The notes under the pieces: model-generated
What the model was told of the DNA's origin: nothing
The model's input: only the letters and a program-made list of their open reading frames with translations
Database searches by the model: none
Shown here: one piece after another, positions 24,061 through 32,353 of the stretch
How positions within the stretch are numbered: position 1 is the first letter of the stretch
Layout of the letters: each line of letters starts with the position of its first letter
Assembly: GCF_019049245.1 (NCBI RefSeq)
Contig: NZ_JAGMUK010000120.1
Location: 1-64,000 of the forward strand
Length of the DNA: 64,000 bases
Source of the DNA: Streptomyces sp. AC555_RSS877
GTDB lineage: Bacteria > Actinomycetota > Actinomycetes > Streptomycetales > Streptomycetaceae
Direction: 5' to 3'
Position numbers and translations under genes: made by a program

Positions 24061-25539
24061 TTGACCCTCGGCTTCGACATGACGATCCTGAACGTGGCGC
24101 TGCCGACGATGGCCGCGGATCTCGGCGCCACCACCGGCCGGCAGCAGTGGATGGCGGATTCCTACGTCGTCGTCTTCGCGGCGCTGATGCTCCCGGCGGG
24201 CCTGCTGGGCGACCGGTTCGGACGGCGGCGGATGCTGATCACCGGGCTGGGGATCTTCCTGGCGGGCTCGGTCGTGGGCGCCCTCGCCGGGGACGTGAAC
24301 GCGGTGATCGTCGCCCGCGCGGTGATGGGCGTCGGCGGCGCTCTGGTCACCCCGCTCGCCCTCTCCGTCCTGCCCTCGCTCTTCGGAGCCGACGAACGCA
24401 CCAAGGCCGTCGGCGTCATCTCCGCCGCCTCCGCGCTCGGCCTGCCGCTCGGCCCGATCATCGGCGGCTGGCTGCTCAACCACTTCTGGTGGGGCTCGGT
24501 CTTCCTCGTCAACGTCCCGATGGCCGCGATCGGCATCGCCGCCTGTGTGCTCCTGCTGCCCGAGACCCGCGACCCTTCCTCACCCCAGGTCGACACCCTC
24601 TCCACCGCGTTCACCGCCGCCGGACTGGGCGCCCTCATCTACGCGATCATCGAGGCACCCACCCGCGGCTGGGGCGACCCGCTGGTACTGGGCGTGCTGG
24701 GCACGGGCGTGGTTCTGCTCGCGGGGCTGGTGCTGCGCGAGCGCCGGGTGGCACGCCCCATGCTCGACATGACCCTGCTCGGGCACCGCGGCTTCCTGCT
24801 CAACACGCTCGCCGCGACCCTGGTGATGTTCACCCTCTCGGGTCTGCTGTTCGTGCTGCCCCCGTATCTCCAGGCCGTCCTCGGCCATGACGCCCTGGGT
24901 ACCGGTCTGCGCCTGTTGCCGCTGATGGGTGGCCTGATGGTGGCCGCGAAGGGCGCCCAACCGGTCGTCGAACGGTTCGGTTCTCGTGCCGTGGTGACCG
25001 CCGGCCTGGTGGTGCTGGCCTTCGCCGCCCTGCTCGGCAGCCGTACGACGGTCGACTCCGGCTACGACTTCACCGCGATGTGGCTCGCGATCACCGGCGT
25101 CGGCTTCGGCTTCTCGGTCGTCCCGGCGATGGACGGCGCCCTCGGCGCGCTGCCCCGCGACCGCGCGGGGAGCGGCTCGGGACTGCTCATGACGGTCCGC
25201 CAGGTCGGCGCGGCGCTCGGCATCGCCCTGCTCGGCAGCCTGCTCGCCGGCACCTACCGCGACCGGCTCGACGTCACGGGGCTGCCCGCGCGGGCCGCGG
25301 ACACCGCCGGGGACTCCGTGGTCGCCGCCCACCTGGTCGCCCGGCAGGCCGGCTCGGCCGACCTGGCCGCCTCCGCGAACAGCGCGTACGTCCACGGCAT
25401 GGGCGTCGTCCTGCTGGTGTGCTGTGTCGCCGCCCTCGTCGCGGCGCTGGCGGCAGCGGCGTTCCTGCCGAACACCCGCGTCACCAAGGGCCCGGACCGC
25501 CCGGACTTGGCTGCCGCGCAGGCCGATGCCCGACAATGA
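24061..25539 (+). CDS. DHA2-type MFS drug-efflux transporter with a shortened N-terminus (492 aa)
   Basis: A proton-driven exporter of the 14-helix DHA2 family. Motif A is GDRFGRRRMLITG, motif C-like LSVLPSLFGADERTKAVGVISAASALGLPLGPIIGGW, and the rest is complete to the C-terminus. The frame opens at a TTG (24061) directly at LGFDMTILNVALPTMAADLG, which in relatives is the second half of helix 1. There are only seven codons between the preceding in-frame stop (24037-24039) and this TTG, and no other start among them. So roughly 20 residues of the usual N-terminus are missing. A palindrome TGACAGTCA (24038-24046) sits just upstream and may bind the TetR protein encoded next. Confidence 0.8.
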   Translation: MTLGFDMTILNVALPTMAADLGATTGRQQWMADSYVVVFAALMLPAGLLGDRFGRRRMLITGLGIFLAGSVVGALAGDVNAVIVARAVMGVGGALVTPLALSVLPSLFGADERTKAVGVISAASALGLPLGPIIGGWLLNHFWWGSVFLVNVPMAAIGIAACVLLLPETRDPSSPQVDTLSTAFTAAGLGALIYAIIEAPTRGWGDPLVLGVLGTGVVLLAGLVLRERRVARPMLDMTLLGHRGFLLNTLAATLVMFTLSGLLFVLPPYLQAVLGHDALGTGLRLLPLMGGLMVAAKGAQPVVERFGSRAVVTAGLVVLAFAALLGSRTTVDSGYDFTAMWLAITGVGFGFSVVPAMDGALGALPRDRAGSGSGLLMTVRQVGAALGIALLGSLLAGTYRDRLDVTGLPARAADTAGDSVVAAHLVARQAGSADLAASANSAYVHGMGVVLLVCCVAALVAALAAAAFLPNTRVTKGPDRPDLAAAQADARQ

Positions 25540-26174
25540 CCCTCATGACGCCCGCACGCACCTCTTCCCCCACCGACCGTCCCCAACTGGGCCTTCGCGA
25601 GCGGAAGAAGATCAAGACCCGGACGGCGATCCGCGACGCGACGTACGCGCTGATCGAGGAGCAGGGGTACGACGGCACGACGATCGAGCAGATCGCCGAG
25701 CGCGCCGAGGTGTCGCCGTCCACGGTCTTCCGCTACTTCCCCACGAAGGAGGACATCGTCCTCACGGACGAGTACGACGCGGTCCTCCTGGAGGAACTGC
25801 GGGCCCGGCCGGCGGACGAGCCGTGGGCGGACTCCCTGCGGTACGTCATGCGCAAGGCCATCGGTGTCGGAGCGGCCGAGGAGCCCGAGATCACCCGGCT
25901 GCGGTCGCACCTGATGGTCCAGGTGCCCGCGGTGCGCTCCCGGATGGTGGAGAGCATGGCGGTCACCGGCAGGCTGCTCGCCTCGGCCGTCGCCGCCCGC
26001 ACCGGCCGCGCGGAGGACAGCCTGGAGGTGCGGGTCTACACGATGTCCCTGATCGGCGGCCTCGCGGAGATCTCCCTGTACTGGGCCGAGAACGACTTCC
26101 GGGACGACCTGCGCGAGCTCCTCGACCGCGCCCTGGACGTCATCGAGCACGGCCTCACCCGGGAGAAGCCCTGA
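25536..26174 (+). CDS. TetR-family transcriptional regulator (212 aa)
   Basis: A one-domain-pair repressor: N-terminal helix-turn-helix (KKIKTRTAIRDATYALIEEQGYDGTTIEQIAERAEVSPSTVFRYFPTKEDIVL) and a helical ligand-binding domain. The acyl-CoA/MftR-like C-terminal style (LRSHLMVQVPAVRSRMVESM) is common in drug-responsive members. Its ATG overlaps the MFS stop (ATGA at 25536-25539), so the pair is co-translated and it most likely represses that exporter. A second ATG three codons later is also possible. Confidence 0.92.
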   Translation: MTLMTPARTSSPTDRPQLGLRERKKIKTRTAIRDATYALIEEQGYDGTTIEQIAERAEVSPSTVFRYFPTKEDIVLTDEYDAVLLEELRARPADEPWADSLRYVMRKAIGVGAAEEPEITRLRSHLMVQVPAVRSRMVESMAVTGRLLASAVAARTGRAEDSLEVRVYTMSLIGGLAEISLYWAENDFRDDLRELLDRALDVIEHGLTREKP

Positions 26175-26233
26175 GGTCCCAGCGGTACCTGATACATGGA
26201 TGACATGTCGCCCGGCCGTGACATCCTGACCCG

Positions 26234-26968
26234 GTGAGCGCAGTAGCGGAGATCCAGGTGGAATTCGGCCCCGAGCTGGCCCTGTTCGTCCGGCACGGTC
26301 GGCGGGCCGGCGCCACCCCGGTCGTCATCGACGGCGTCTCCACCCTCGGCCATGTCGTGGAGTCCCTCGGCGTCCCACTGACCGAGGTCGGCTCCCTCGT
26401 CGTGGACGGCCGCGAGGCGCCCGTCTCGCACCTCCCGGCGGCGGGCGAATCCGTCCGGGTGGGGGCCGTCGAGCGGCCCCAGCGGGTCCCCGGCGCTCCC
26501 CTCCGCTTCCTCCTCGACGTCCACCTCGGCACCCTCGCCCGCCGCCTGCGTCTGCTCGGCGTGGACACGGCGTACGAGTCGCTGGACATCGGCGATCCGG
26601 CCCTCGCCGCCCGCTCGGCGGCCGAACACCGGGTCATGCTCAGCCGGGACCGGGGCCTGCTGCGCCGCCGCGAGCTGTGGGCGGGGGCGTTCGTCTACAG
26701 CACCCGTCCCGAGGACCAACTCCAGGACGTCCTGGACCGCTTCCGCCCTGAGCTCCGGCCGTGGACCCGGTGCATCGCCTGCAACGGGCTGCTGCGCGAG
26801 GCCACCAAGGACGAGGTGGCGGACCAGCTGGAGGGCGGGACGCAGCGGTCGTACGACGTGTTCGCGCAATGCGTGGCGTGCGGGCGGGCGTACTGGAAGG
26901 GCGCGCACCACGAGCAGCTGGAGGCCATCGTGGAGCGCGCCCTGAAGGAGTTCGCGGGCGACCGCTAA
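26234..26968 (+). CDS. Mut7-C RNase-domain protein with N-terminal ubiquitin-like domain (244 aa)
   Basis: Residues 1-80 resemble the ubiquitin-like (ThiS/MoaD-type) domain that precedes Mut7-C domains (VEFGPELALFVRHGRRAG, TLGHVVESLGVPLTEVG). The rest is the Mut7-C PIN-like nuclease domain: FLLDVHLGTLARRLRLLGVDTAY with the first acidic residue, MLSRDRGLLRR with the second, and a zinc ribbon CIACNGLL-CVACGRAYW. PIN-like domains cut RNA with clustered acidic residues, and a role in RNA turnover is inferred. The GTG start lies 59 bp after the TetR gene. Its TAA stop overlaps the convergent oxidase stop in CTAA (26965-26968). Confidence 0.88.
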   Translation: MSAVAEIQVEFGPELALFVRHGRRAGATPVVIDGVSTLGHVVESLGVPLTEVGSLVVDGREAPVSHLPAAGESVRVGAVERPQRVPGAPLRFLLDVHLGTLARRLRLLGVDTAYESLDIGDPALAARSAAEHRVMLSRDRGLLRRRELWAGAFVYSTRPEDQLQDVLDRFRPELRPWTRCIACNGLLREATKDEVADQLEGGTQRSYDVFAQCVACGRAYWKGAHHEQLEAIVERALKEFAGDR

Positions 26969-29373
26969 CTCTTCTTCTTCACGTCACCCTTTCCGCAGGC
27001 GATCCCGTCCCTGTTCCGGTCGAGCCTGAGCGGGTCGTCCTTGCCGTTGACCTTCAGACGGCCGTATTCGTTCGTCTTCAGCCAGGCACAGCGGGCGGCC
27101 GTCGTGTTCTTCACCTCGTCGGGGAAGGCGGTCGGCACGCAGACGTTGATGGAGCCGTAGTGCCGGTCGCAGCCGGAGACGGTGGGGCTGACCTTCTGCG
27201 AGGTCTTCTTCTTGCCGGGTGTCTGGACCGTGCCCTCCAGGGAGTCGGCGAAGGAGTGGACGTGCGCGGAGGCGTCGGTGGCGCTCAGGGCCGACGGTCC
27301 TTGCAGATGAACCCACTTGGCGACCGACGGCACGCCGCCCGCGTCGACGGCGAAGAGCATGTACCAGCCGGGCGGGGCCATGTCGGGGTTGCTGGTCACG
27401 TTCAGGTCGATGTTGTTGCCGTCCACCGACAGCGGCAGGTCCACGAACCGCTGGTTCGGGTCCGAGGAGTGGGTGACCGCGGCCGGGCGGATCAGCTCGG
27501 CCTTCGCGATGGGCCGGTCGACGGTGATCCGCTGGGTGTCGCCGTAGTTCCACTCGGTGTCGATCACCGAAGTGATCGTCGGACGCGCGCCCTTGAGGAG
27601 ATAGGGCGGGGTGTAGATCGACACGTTGTGGTTCCAGGTGCCGTTGCCCGGGTTGTCACCGGTGGTCATCACCCGGCCGTCGGGCAGCAGGAACGCGGAC
27701 GAGTGGTAGCCGCGGGCCTCGGGGTCGGCGGCCACCGGGTCGAAGGTGTTGGTCGCCGGGTCGTAGATCGACGTCTCGTAGACGGGGTCGGCCCGGTTGT
27801 GCAGGGCGCCGCCCGTCTCCAGGACCTTGCCGTCGGGCAGGAGCACGGCGGAGACGTACATCTTGCCCTGGTTGCCGGTCTGCGGGACCGGACCGTTGCC
27901 CAGGTCGACCGTGCCCTGCGGGATCGGCGGCCCGGCGACGTACGCCGGGTTGGCGTCCTTGAGGTCGATGACGTCGGTGAGCCGGTTGCCGTCCGGGTTG
28001 GAGTCGATGTTGCCGCCGCCGAGGGTGAGGACCTTCTGATCCTGCGCCGGGGGCAGCAGTACGCTCGCCGACTGGTCGCGCTCGTCCTTGTTCTGCAGGC
28101 CCGGGACCTGCGTGATCGTGTTGGCGTCGTAGTCGTAGATCGCCGATCCGGTGCCGGGGATGTTGTTGCCGAAGGTGTGGCTGCCCGAGTAGAAGAGGCG
28201 GCCGTCCTGCATAAGGATCATCGACGGGTACAGGCCCCAGTACGACCAGGTCTGGTTGACCTTCCAGGTCGGCAGCCACTGCTGCTCGGCGTCGGACCAC
28301 AGCTCGGCGGTCACCGAGCCGGTCGAGTCCTCCTTCAGCCCGCCGAAGGAGATGACGTCACCGTTGCCGAGGGCGGTCGCCGACGGGTACCAGTGGCCGT
28401 CGTTCATGTTGTTGGTCTTGCTGTACGTCTCGGTGACCGGGTCGAAGATGTACGAGTCCTTGTAGCCCTGGTAGCCGATCGTGCCGTCGGCGGACGGATA
28501 GCCCTTGTTGCCGCTCATCACCAGCACGCGCCCGTCCTGGAGCTGGACGTGCCCGGAGCAGAACATGTCCTTCGGCGTGGGGATGACCTTGTAGGTGCCG
28601 GTGGCCGGGTTGTAGACCGCGGAGGTGAAGGTGCCCGCGTTGAACTGCTCCTCGCTGTTGCCGGAGCCCGCGATCAGCAGCACCTTGCCGTTGTGGAGGA
28701 CGACGGAGTGCATGGAGCGGACCGGGTTCTGGGTGGGCAGCACGTCCCACCTGCCGTTGGCGCACTCCGCGGGCGTGCCCGTGCACACCGGGTCCGGGAC
28801 CGGGTCGGCGACCTGGTCCATCGTGTAGTCGTCGGTGGTGACCGAGCCGGTGCCGTAGACGGAGACGCCGAACGTGATGCGGTCCGTACCGGCCGGGACC
28901 TCCGGGGTGCGGACCGACGCCTCGGTCCAACTGCCCGCCATCGCCAGCGTCTTGAGGTCGGTCCAGTACTGCCAGCCCGCCGTCGCGTCGTGCCGGAAGA
29001 GGGTGACGGAGGTGTCCGGGGTGGTCGACTTGTACCAGAGCCCCAGGTCGTACTGCTTGCCCGCGGTCACGACCGGCGCGCACTGAGCCGACTCGGTGAT
29101 CAGCGCCTTGCGGTCGCCCTCGGCCCTGCGGGTCAGTTCGACCTTCATGGCCTTGGAGCCGGAGTGGGCGTCGGAGGTGGTGGTGAAGCTGAAGTCGTTG
29201 TCGCCCCAGCCGGACTTCTCCCAGCAGTACGGCATCCCGTCGGTGCCGGCGGTCTCGAAGCCGGGGTTCTTGACGAGGTTGGCGGCGGAGGCTGGCTGGG
29301 GTGAGGTGAGAAGAAGGCCCCCCGTCAGGCCTGCCACGGCCAGGAGGGCGGATCTCCTACGGTGTCTGTTCAC
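26965..29373 (-). CDS. Secreted galactose-oxidase-like copper-radical oxidase with Excalibur C-terminus (802 aa)
   Basis: An exported oxidase that would oxidise a sugar primary alcohol to aldehyde, producing H2O2. The signal peptide ends near PASA-AN (residue 30). Residues about 31-190 form a jelly-roll carbohydrate-binding module, about 200-590 a Kelch propeller, and about 595-690 the C-terminal immunoglobulin-like domain. The copper/radical residues are all present: C272 in DMFCSGHV, Y329 in GHWYPSATAL, Y556-H557 in ARGYHSSAFLLPDGRVMTTG and H635 in AVTHSSDPNQR. The last 70 residues add an Excalibur-like calcium-binding motif DPLRLDRNRDGIACGKG. It is the last gene of the glycosyltransferase operon (GTGA overlap), recalling the GlxA partner of CslA in Streptomyces. 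Confidence 0.9.
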   Translation of the reverse strand: MNRHRRRSALLAVAGLTGGLLLTSPQPASAANLVKNPGFETAGTDGMPYCWEKSGWGDNDFSFTTTSDAHSGSKAMKVELTRRAEGDRKALITESAQCAPVVTAGKQYDLGLWYKSTTPDTSVTLFRHDATAGWQYWTDLKTLAMAGSWTEASVRTPEVPAGTDRITFGVSVYGTGSVTTDDYTMDQVADPVPDPVCTGTPAECANGRWDVLPTQNPVRSMHSVVLHNGKVLLIAGSGNSEEQFNAGTFTSAVYNPATGTYKVIPTPKDMFCSGHVQLQDGRVLVMSGNKGYPSADGTIGYQGYKDSYIFDPVTETYSKTNNMNDGHWYPSATALGNGDVISFGGLKEDSTGSVTAELWSDAEQQWLPTWKVNQTWSYWGLYPSMILMQDGRLFYSGSHTFGNNIPGTGSAIYDYDANTITQVPGLQNKDERDQSASVLLPPAQDQKVLTLGGGNIDSNPDGNRLTDVIDLKDANPAYVAGPPIPQGTVDLGNGPVPQTGNQGKMYVSAVLLPDGKVLETGGALHNRADPVYETSIYDPATNTFDPVAADPEARGYHSSAFLLPDGRVMTTGDNPGNGTWNHNVSIYTPPYLLKGARPTITSVIDTEWNYGDTQRITVDRPIAKAELIRPAAVTHSSDPNQRFVDLPLSVDGNNIDLNVTSNPDMAPPGWYMLFAVDAGGVPSVAKWVHLQGPSALSATDASAHVHSFADSLEGTVQTPGKKKTSQKVSPTVSGCDRHYGSINVCVPTAFPDEVKNTTAARCAWLKTNEYGRLKVNGKDDPLRLDRNRDGIACGKGDVKKKS

Positions 29374-30698
29374 TCGGCTCTCCTTGCGGTACGACCGCTG
29401 TCGAGGCCCCCGCGGCCCCTTCGCGGCAGATAGACCAGCGCTTCGGTCCCCACGAAGCGCAGGACGAAGGTCGTCACCAGGGCCAGAGCGGTCGCGGACA
29501 GCGCGCTCATGTCAAACCGGTGGACGAACAGGGCGATCAGCGGGATCCGCAGCACCAGGTCCGCGTTGGCGAGCAGCGCGAACCGGCCGACGCGGTCCCA
29601 GACCTGCCGGTGCCGGCGGCGGTCGCGGAACAGCAGGTGCTCGATGAGCAGGAAGTTCCAGGCGACGCCGAGCTGGTTGGCGAGGATCTCCGCCGGCAGG
29701 TAGTGCATGCCGAGCAGGGTCAGCACCCACAGGCCGAGCAGGTTGGGCACGAACCCCGTCGCGCCGATCAGGCCGAAGCCGACCATGCGGGCGACCGGCG
29801 AGGCGGTGCGCAGACCGGCCAGGTGACGCAGGAAGCGGAAGCCCTCCTGGGCACTGGACTTGGACTCGCCCGCGAACCGGTCCTGGAACACGAACGGGAC
29901 CTCGGTCACCCCGCGCGGACGGCTGCGCACGGCGAGTTCGAGGAGGATCTTGTAGCCGAGGGGCTGGAGCACGTCGGCGGTGACGGCGCTGCGCCGGATG
30001 GCGAAGAAGCCGCTCATCGGGTCGCTGATGCCGTGCAGCTTGCGCGGGAAGAGGGACTTGGTCAGCCAGGTCGCCGCGCGCGAGACGGCGACCCGGTAGT
30101 TGCCCGCGAGTCCGGCGCGGCTGCCGCCCTTGATGTAGCGGGAGGCGACGACGAGACCGGCGTTGGCCCGCTCGCCGGTGGCGACCAACTCCGGTACCAG
30201 CGACGGAGGATGCTGGCAGTCGCCGTCCATCACGACGATCCAGTCCGACCCGGCCGCCTTCATGCCCTCGACGACCGCGCCGCCGAGCCCGCCGACCGGC
30301 TTGTCCCGGTGCAGGACGGTCACCGGGAAGGGGCAGTCCTTCGCGGCCTCGTGGATGACCTGGGGGGTGTCGTCGGTGGAGTCGTCCACGAAGACGACCT
30401 CGCAGGGCAGCCTGGACGGCACCGACTCGCTGATCTGGCGCAGCAGCTGCCGTACGTTCGCGGACTCGTTGAACGTCGGGACGACGATGGTGACGGCGCC
30501 CGGTTCGGGCACCGCACCTTCTGCCGGCTCGGTTCGCCTCCGGGGCGCTCCAGCCGGTGTCGAGAGGGCGATCGTGCTCAGCCCTTCGGGCCTCCGCGCG
30601 TTCGCCCTCTCGACACCGGCGCGCCCCTTCGGCTCACTCGCGGTGGCCCGTACGGCCGGATCGCCCAGTTCTCCGGGGACGATGGATTCCTGGGTCAT
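29370..30698 (-). CDS. DPM1-like GT2 glycosyltransferase fused to a GtrA membrane domain (442 aa)
   Basis: Residues about 67-305 are a polyprenyl-phosphate sugar transferase: TIVVPTFNESANVRQLLRQIS, the EVVFVDDSTDDTP nucleotide site, VMDGDCQHPPS with the DxD metal site, and GISDPMSGFFAIRR. Residues about 310-440 are a four-helix GtrA domain (MVGFGLIGATGFVPNLLGL) that is thought to flip the lipid-linked sugar. It would make and flip a polyprenyl-phospho-hexose for the membrane transferase encoded just upstream. The first 65 residues are low complexity and largely encoded by a palindromic repeat (30542-30627), so the ancestral start may have lain nearer the GAVTIVVPTF strand. ATGA overlaps join it to both neighbours. 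Confidence 0.9.
   Translation of the reverse strand: MTQESIVPGELGDPAVRATASEPKGRAGVERANARRPEGLSTIALSTPAGAPRRRTEPAEGAVPEPGAVTIVVPTFNESANVRQLLRQISESVPSRLPCEVVFVDDSTDDTPQVIHEAAKDCPFPVTVLHRDKPVGGLGGAVVEGMKAAGSDWIVVMDGDCQHPPSLVPELVATGERANAGLVVASRYIKGGSRAGLAGNYRVAVSRAATWLTKSLFPRKLHGISDPMSGFFAIRRSAVTADVLQPLGYKILLELAVRSRPRGVTEVPFVFQDRFAGESKSSAQEGFRFLRHLAGLRTASPVARMVGFGLIGATGFVPNLLGLWVLTLLGMHYLPAEILANQLGVAWNFLLIEHLLFRDRRRHRQVWDRVGRFALLANADLVLRIPLIALFVHRFDMSALSATALALVTTFVLRFVGTEALVYLPRRGRGGLDSGRTARRAE
30542..30627. repeat. Palindromic repeat in frame within the GT2-GtrA gene
   Basis: CCGGTGTCGAGAGGGCGA (30554-30571) and TCGCCCTCTCGACACCGG (30602-30619) are perfect 18 bp inverted arms; outside them GGGGCGC (30542-30548) and GCGCCCC (30621-30627) continue the stem. 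The 30-base centre contains GCCCTTCGGGC, itself a small hairpin. On the minus strand it is read as residues about 25-53 of the glycosyltransferase (the ANARRPEGLSTIALSTPAG area). It has no catalytic motifs and looks like a REP/MITE-type insertion that kept the frame open. Confidence 0.75.
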
Positions 30699-32353
30699 CG
30701 GACGCCTCCCGCGGCGGTGCCGGTGGTCTGGATCTGCCGGATCTCGATCCGGTCCGCACCGGTGCCGAAGACGGCGACCGGTTTCGAGTGCTGGATGGCC
30801 GCCTTGACGTTGGGCAGGTCGACCGCGTCACGCCGCACCGTCGGGGAGGCCACGACGTAGTCGACGTCCTTCCAGCCGCGCGGCATCGTCTTGGTCACCG
30901 CCGGGTCGAGGTCGGCCTTGTAGAACCAGATGACGCCGAGCCCGGGCCGGTACCCGGCGTGCACCAGGTCCAGCCACATCGCGTCGTCGACGAGCACCCG
31001 GGTGTCCTCGGGGTCCTCCACCTCGGTGGCGAGCCACTTCGAGGCGGCCTGGTAGGGGGCGTTGGCGTCGACGGTGACGGCGGTGCGGGCGCCGTCGTAC
31101 CACTTCGGTACGACGTAGGCGCCGGCGGCGACGGCGAGGACCGCCGCGAGGGCGTACCGCCCACCGGTGAGCAATCGTTTCTCCCCCTCGGTGCGCCATC
31201 TGCGCAGCACGGCGTGGGCGACGGAGGCGGTGCCTCCGGCGAGGACGAGAGCGAGGAAGGGCAGCGCCTGGATGACGTACATCGCGGGCAGGTAGCCGTT
31301 GGGGCGCAGGGCCAGCGCGGCGAGGATCGCCACCGTCAGGGCGGGTCCGGCCAGGGCGCGGGCGGTGACCGACCAGCGCCAGGTGGCCAGCAGCAGGAGG
31401 GCGCCGGCGAGGCCGCCCAGGGGCAGGACACGGTCGTAGTAGAGCCAGGACTCGAAGACGCCGTGGGAACCGGAGCCCTGGTCCAGGATGAAGCCCGAAC
31501 CCGGCCTGGTCATCTGGTACTTGACGCCGTCCCAGAGGGAGACGTGCCCGCCGCCGGGCAGCAACTCGCCCTTGAGGAGGGCGAACAGGGGGTACGAGAA
31601 GCCGATCAGCGTGCAGGCCGTGATGGCGCCGGTGACCGCGAACTTCCGGGTGTCGCGGTGGCTGTGCCGCCACATGGTGACCAGGAGCGCGGGCAGGATG
31701 ACGAGCATCGTCTCCTTGGTGAGGACGGCCGTGGCGGCCGCGATCCCCGCCCCGAAGTGGTGCCATAGGTGACGGCTCGGGGAGGCGGCGAGGGTGAACG
31801 CCACGAGCGTCCACATCACCGCGAGGTTGTCGAGGAAGATCTCGCGCTGGAGGACGACGGACAGCGGCGAGAGCCCGAAGAAGACCATGCCGAGCCCGGC
31901 GGCCCAGCGGGGCAGGGAGAGCCGGCGGCCCAGGACGTAGACCAGCACCGCGCTGATACCGCTGATCACCAGCATCACCGCGCGCATCGAGCCCACGGTC
32001 ATCGACTCGGGGCTGATCATCGCGGGTATCCAGGTCAGCAGGGCCAACTGGATCCAGCCGAGCGGCGGGTGGTCGTACCAGTAGGTGTAGTGCGCGAGGC
32101 CCCTGCCCTCCTGGACCGCCCAGGCCTGGGCCAGGTAGGTGCCCTCGTCGTCGCTGAGCGTCGGGTAGTCGGCGATGTTCCAGCCCTGCACGACCAGGAT
32201 CGCCACGAGGAGCAGACCGCACAGCAGAAGGTCGGAGCGGGACGAACGCAGGCGGCTCGGTGGAGCCGCCGGGCCGGCCGGACCGGGTTCGGGCGCAGGC
32301 TGCCGCTGAGCGGGGACCTTGGGAGTGGTCACCGCGGGAAGGGTGGAGGTCAC
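30695..32353 (-). CDS. GT39/ArnT-like polytopic glycosyltransferase (552 aa)
   Basis: An integral membrane transferase of the GT-C fold, using a polyprenyl-phosphate sugar as donor. After a Pro/Ala-rich cytoplasmic N-terminus (about 40 residues) come a first membrane helix and the signature loop YPTLSDDEGTYLAQAWAVQEGRGLAHYTYWYDHPPLGWIQL, where the DDE acid pair and HPP are family landmarks. About 10-11 membrane helices follow, with LQREIFLDNLAVMWTLVAF (the second catalytic loop) and a soluble C-terminal domain from about residue 420 (TAVTVDANAPYQAASKW, VLVDDAMWLDLVHAG). ATGA overlaps couple it to GT2-GtrA downstream and to the CslA-like gene upstream. The acceptor is unknown, but an exported glycan is likely. 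Confidence 0.88.
   Translation of the reverse strand: MTSTLPAVTTPKVPAQRQPAPEPGPAGPAAPPSRLRSSRSDLLLCGLLLVAILVVQGWNIADYPTLSDDEGTYLAQAWAVQEGRGLAHYTYWYDHPPLGWIQLALLTWIPAMISPESMTVGSMRAVMLVISGISAVLVYVLGRRLSLPRWAAGLGMVFFGLSPLSVVLQREIFLDNLAVMWTLVAFTLAASPSRHLWHHFGAGIAAATAVLTKETMLVILPALLVTMWRHSHRDTRKFAVTGAITACTLIGFSYPLFALLKGELLPGGGHVSLWDGVKYQMTRPGSGFILDQGSGSHGVFESWLYYDRVLPLGGLAGALLLLATWRWSVTARALAGPALTVAILAALALRPNGYLPAMYVIQALPFLALVLAGGTASVAHAVLRRWRTEGEKRLLTGGRYALAAVLAVAAGAYVVPKWYDGARTAVTVDANAPYQAASKWLATEVEDPEDTRVLVDDAMWLDLVHAGYRPGLGVIWFYKADLDPAVTKTMPRGWKDVDYVVASPTVRRDAVDLPNVKAAIQHSKPVAVFGTGADRIEIRQIQTTGTAAGGVR

Noticed and set aside
26761..29304. 847 aa open frame opposite the copper oxidase
   Set aside because: Shadow of the oxidase gene; Val/Gly/Asp-rich with no motif, whereas the other strand has all copper ligands.
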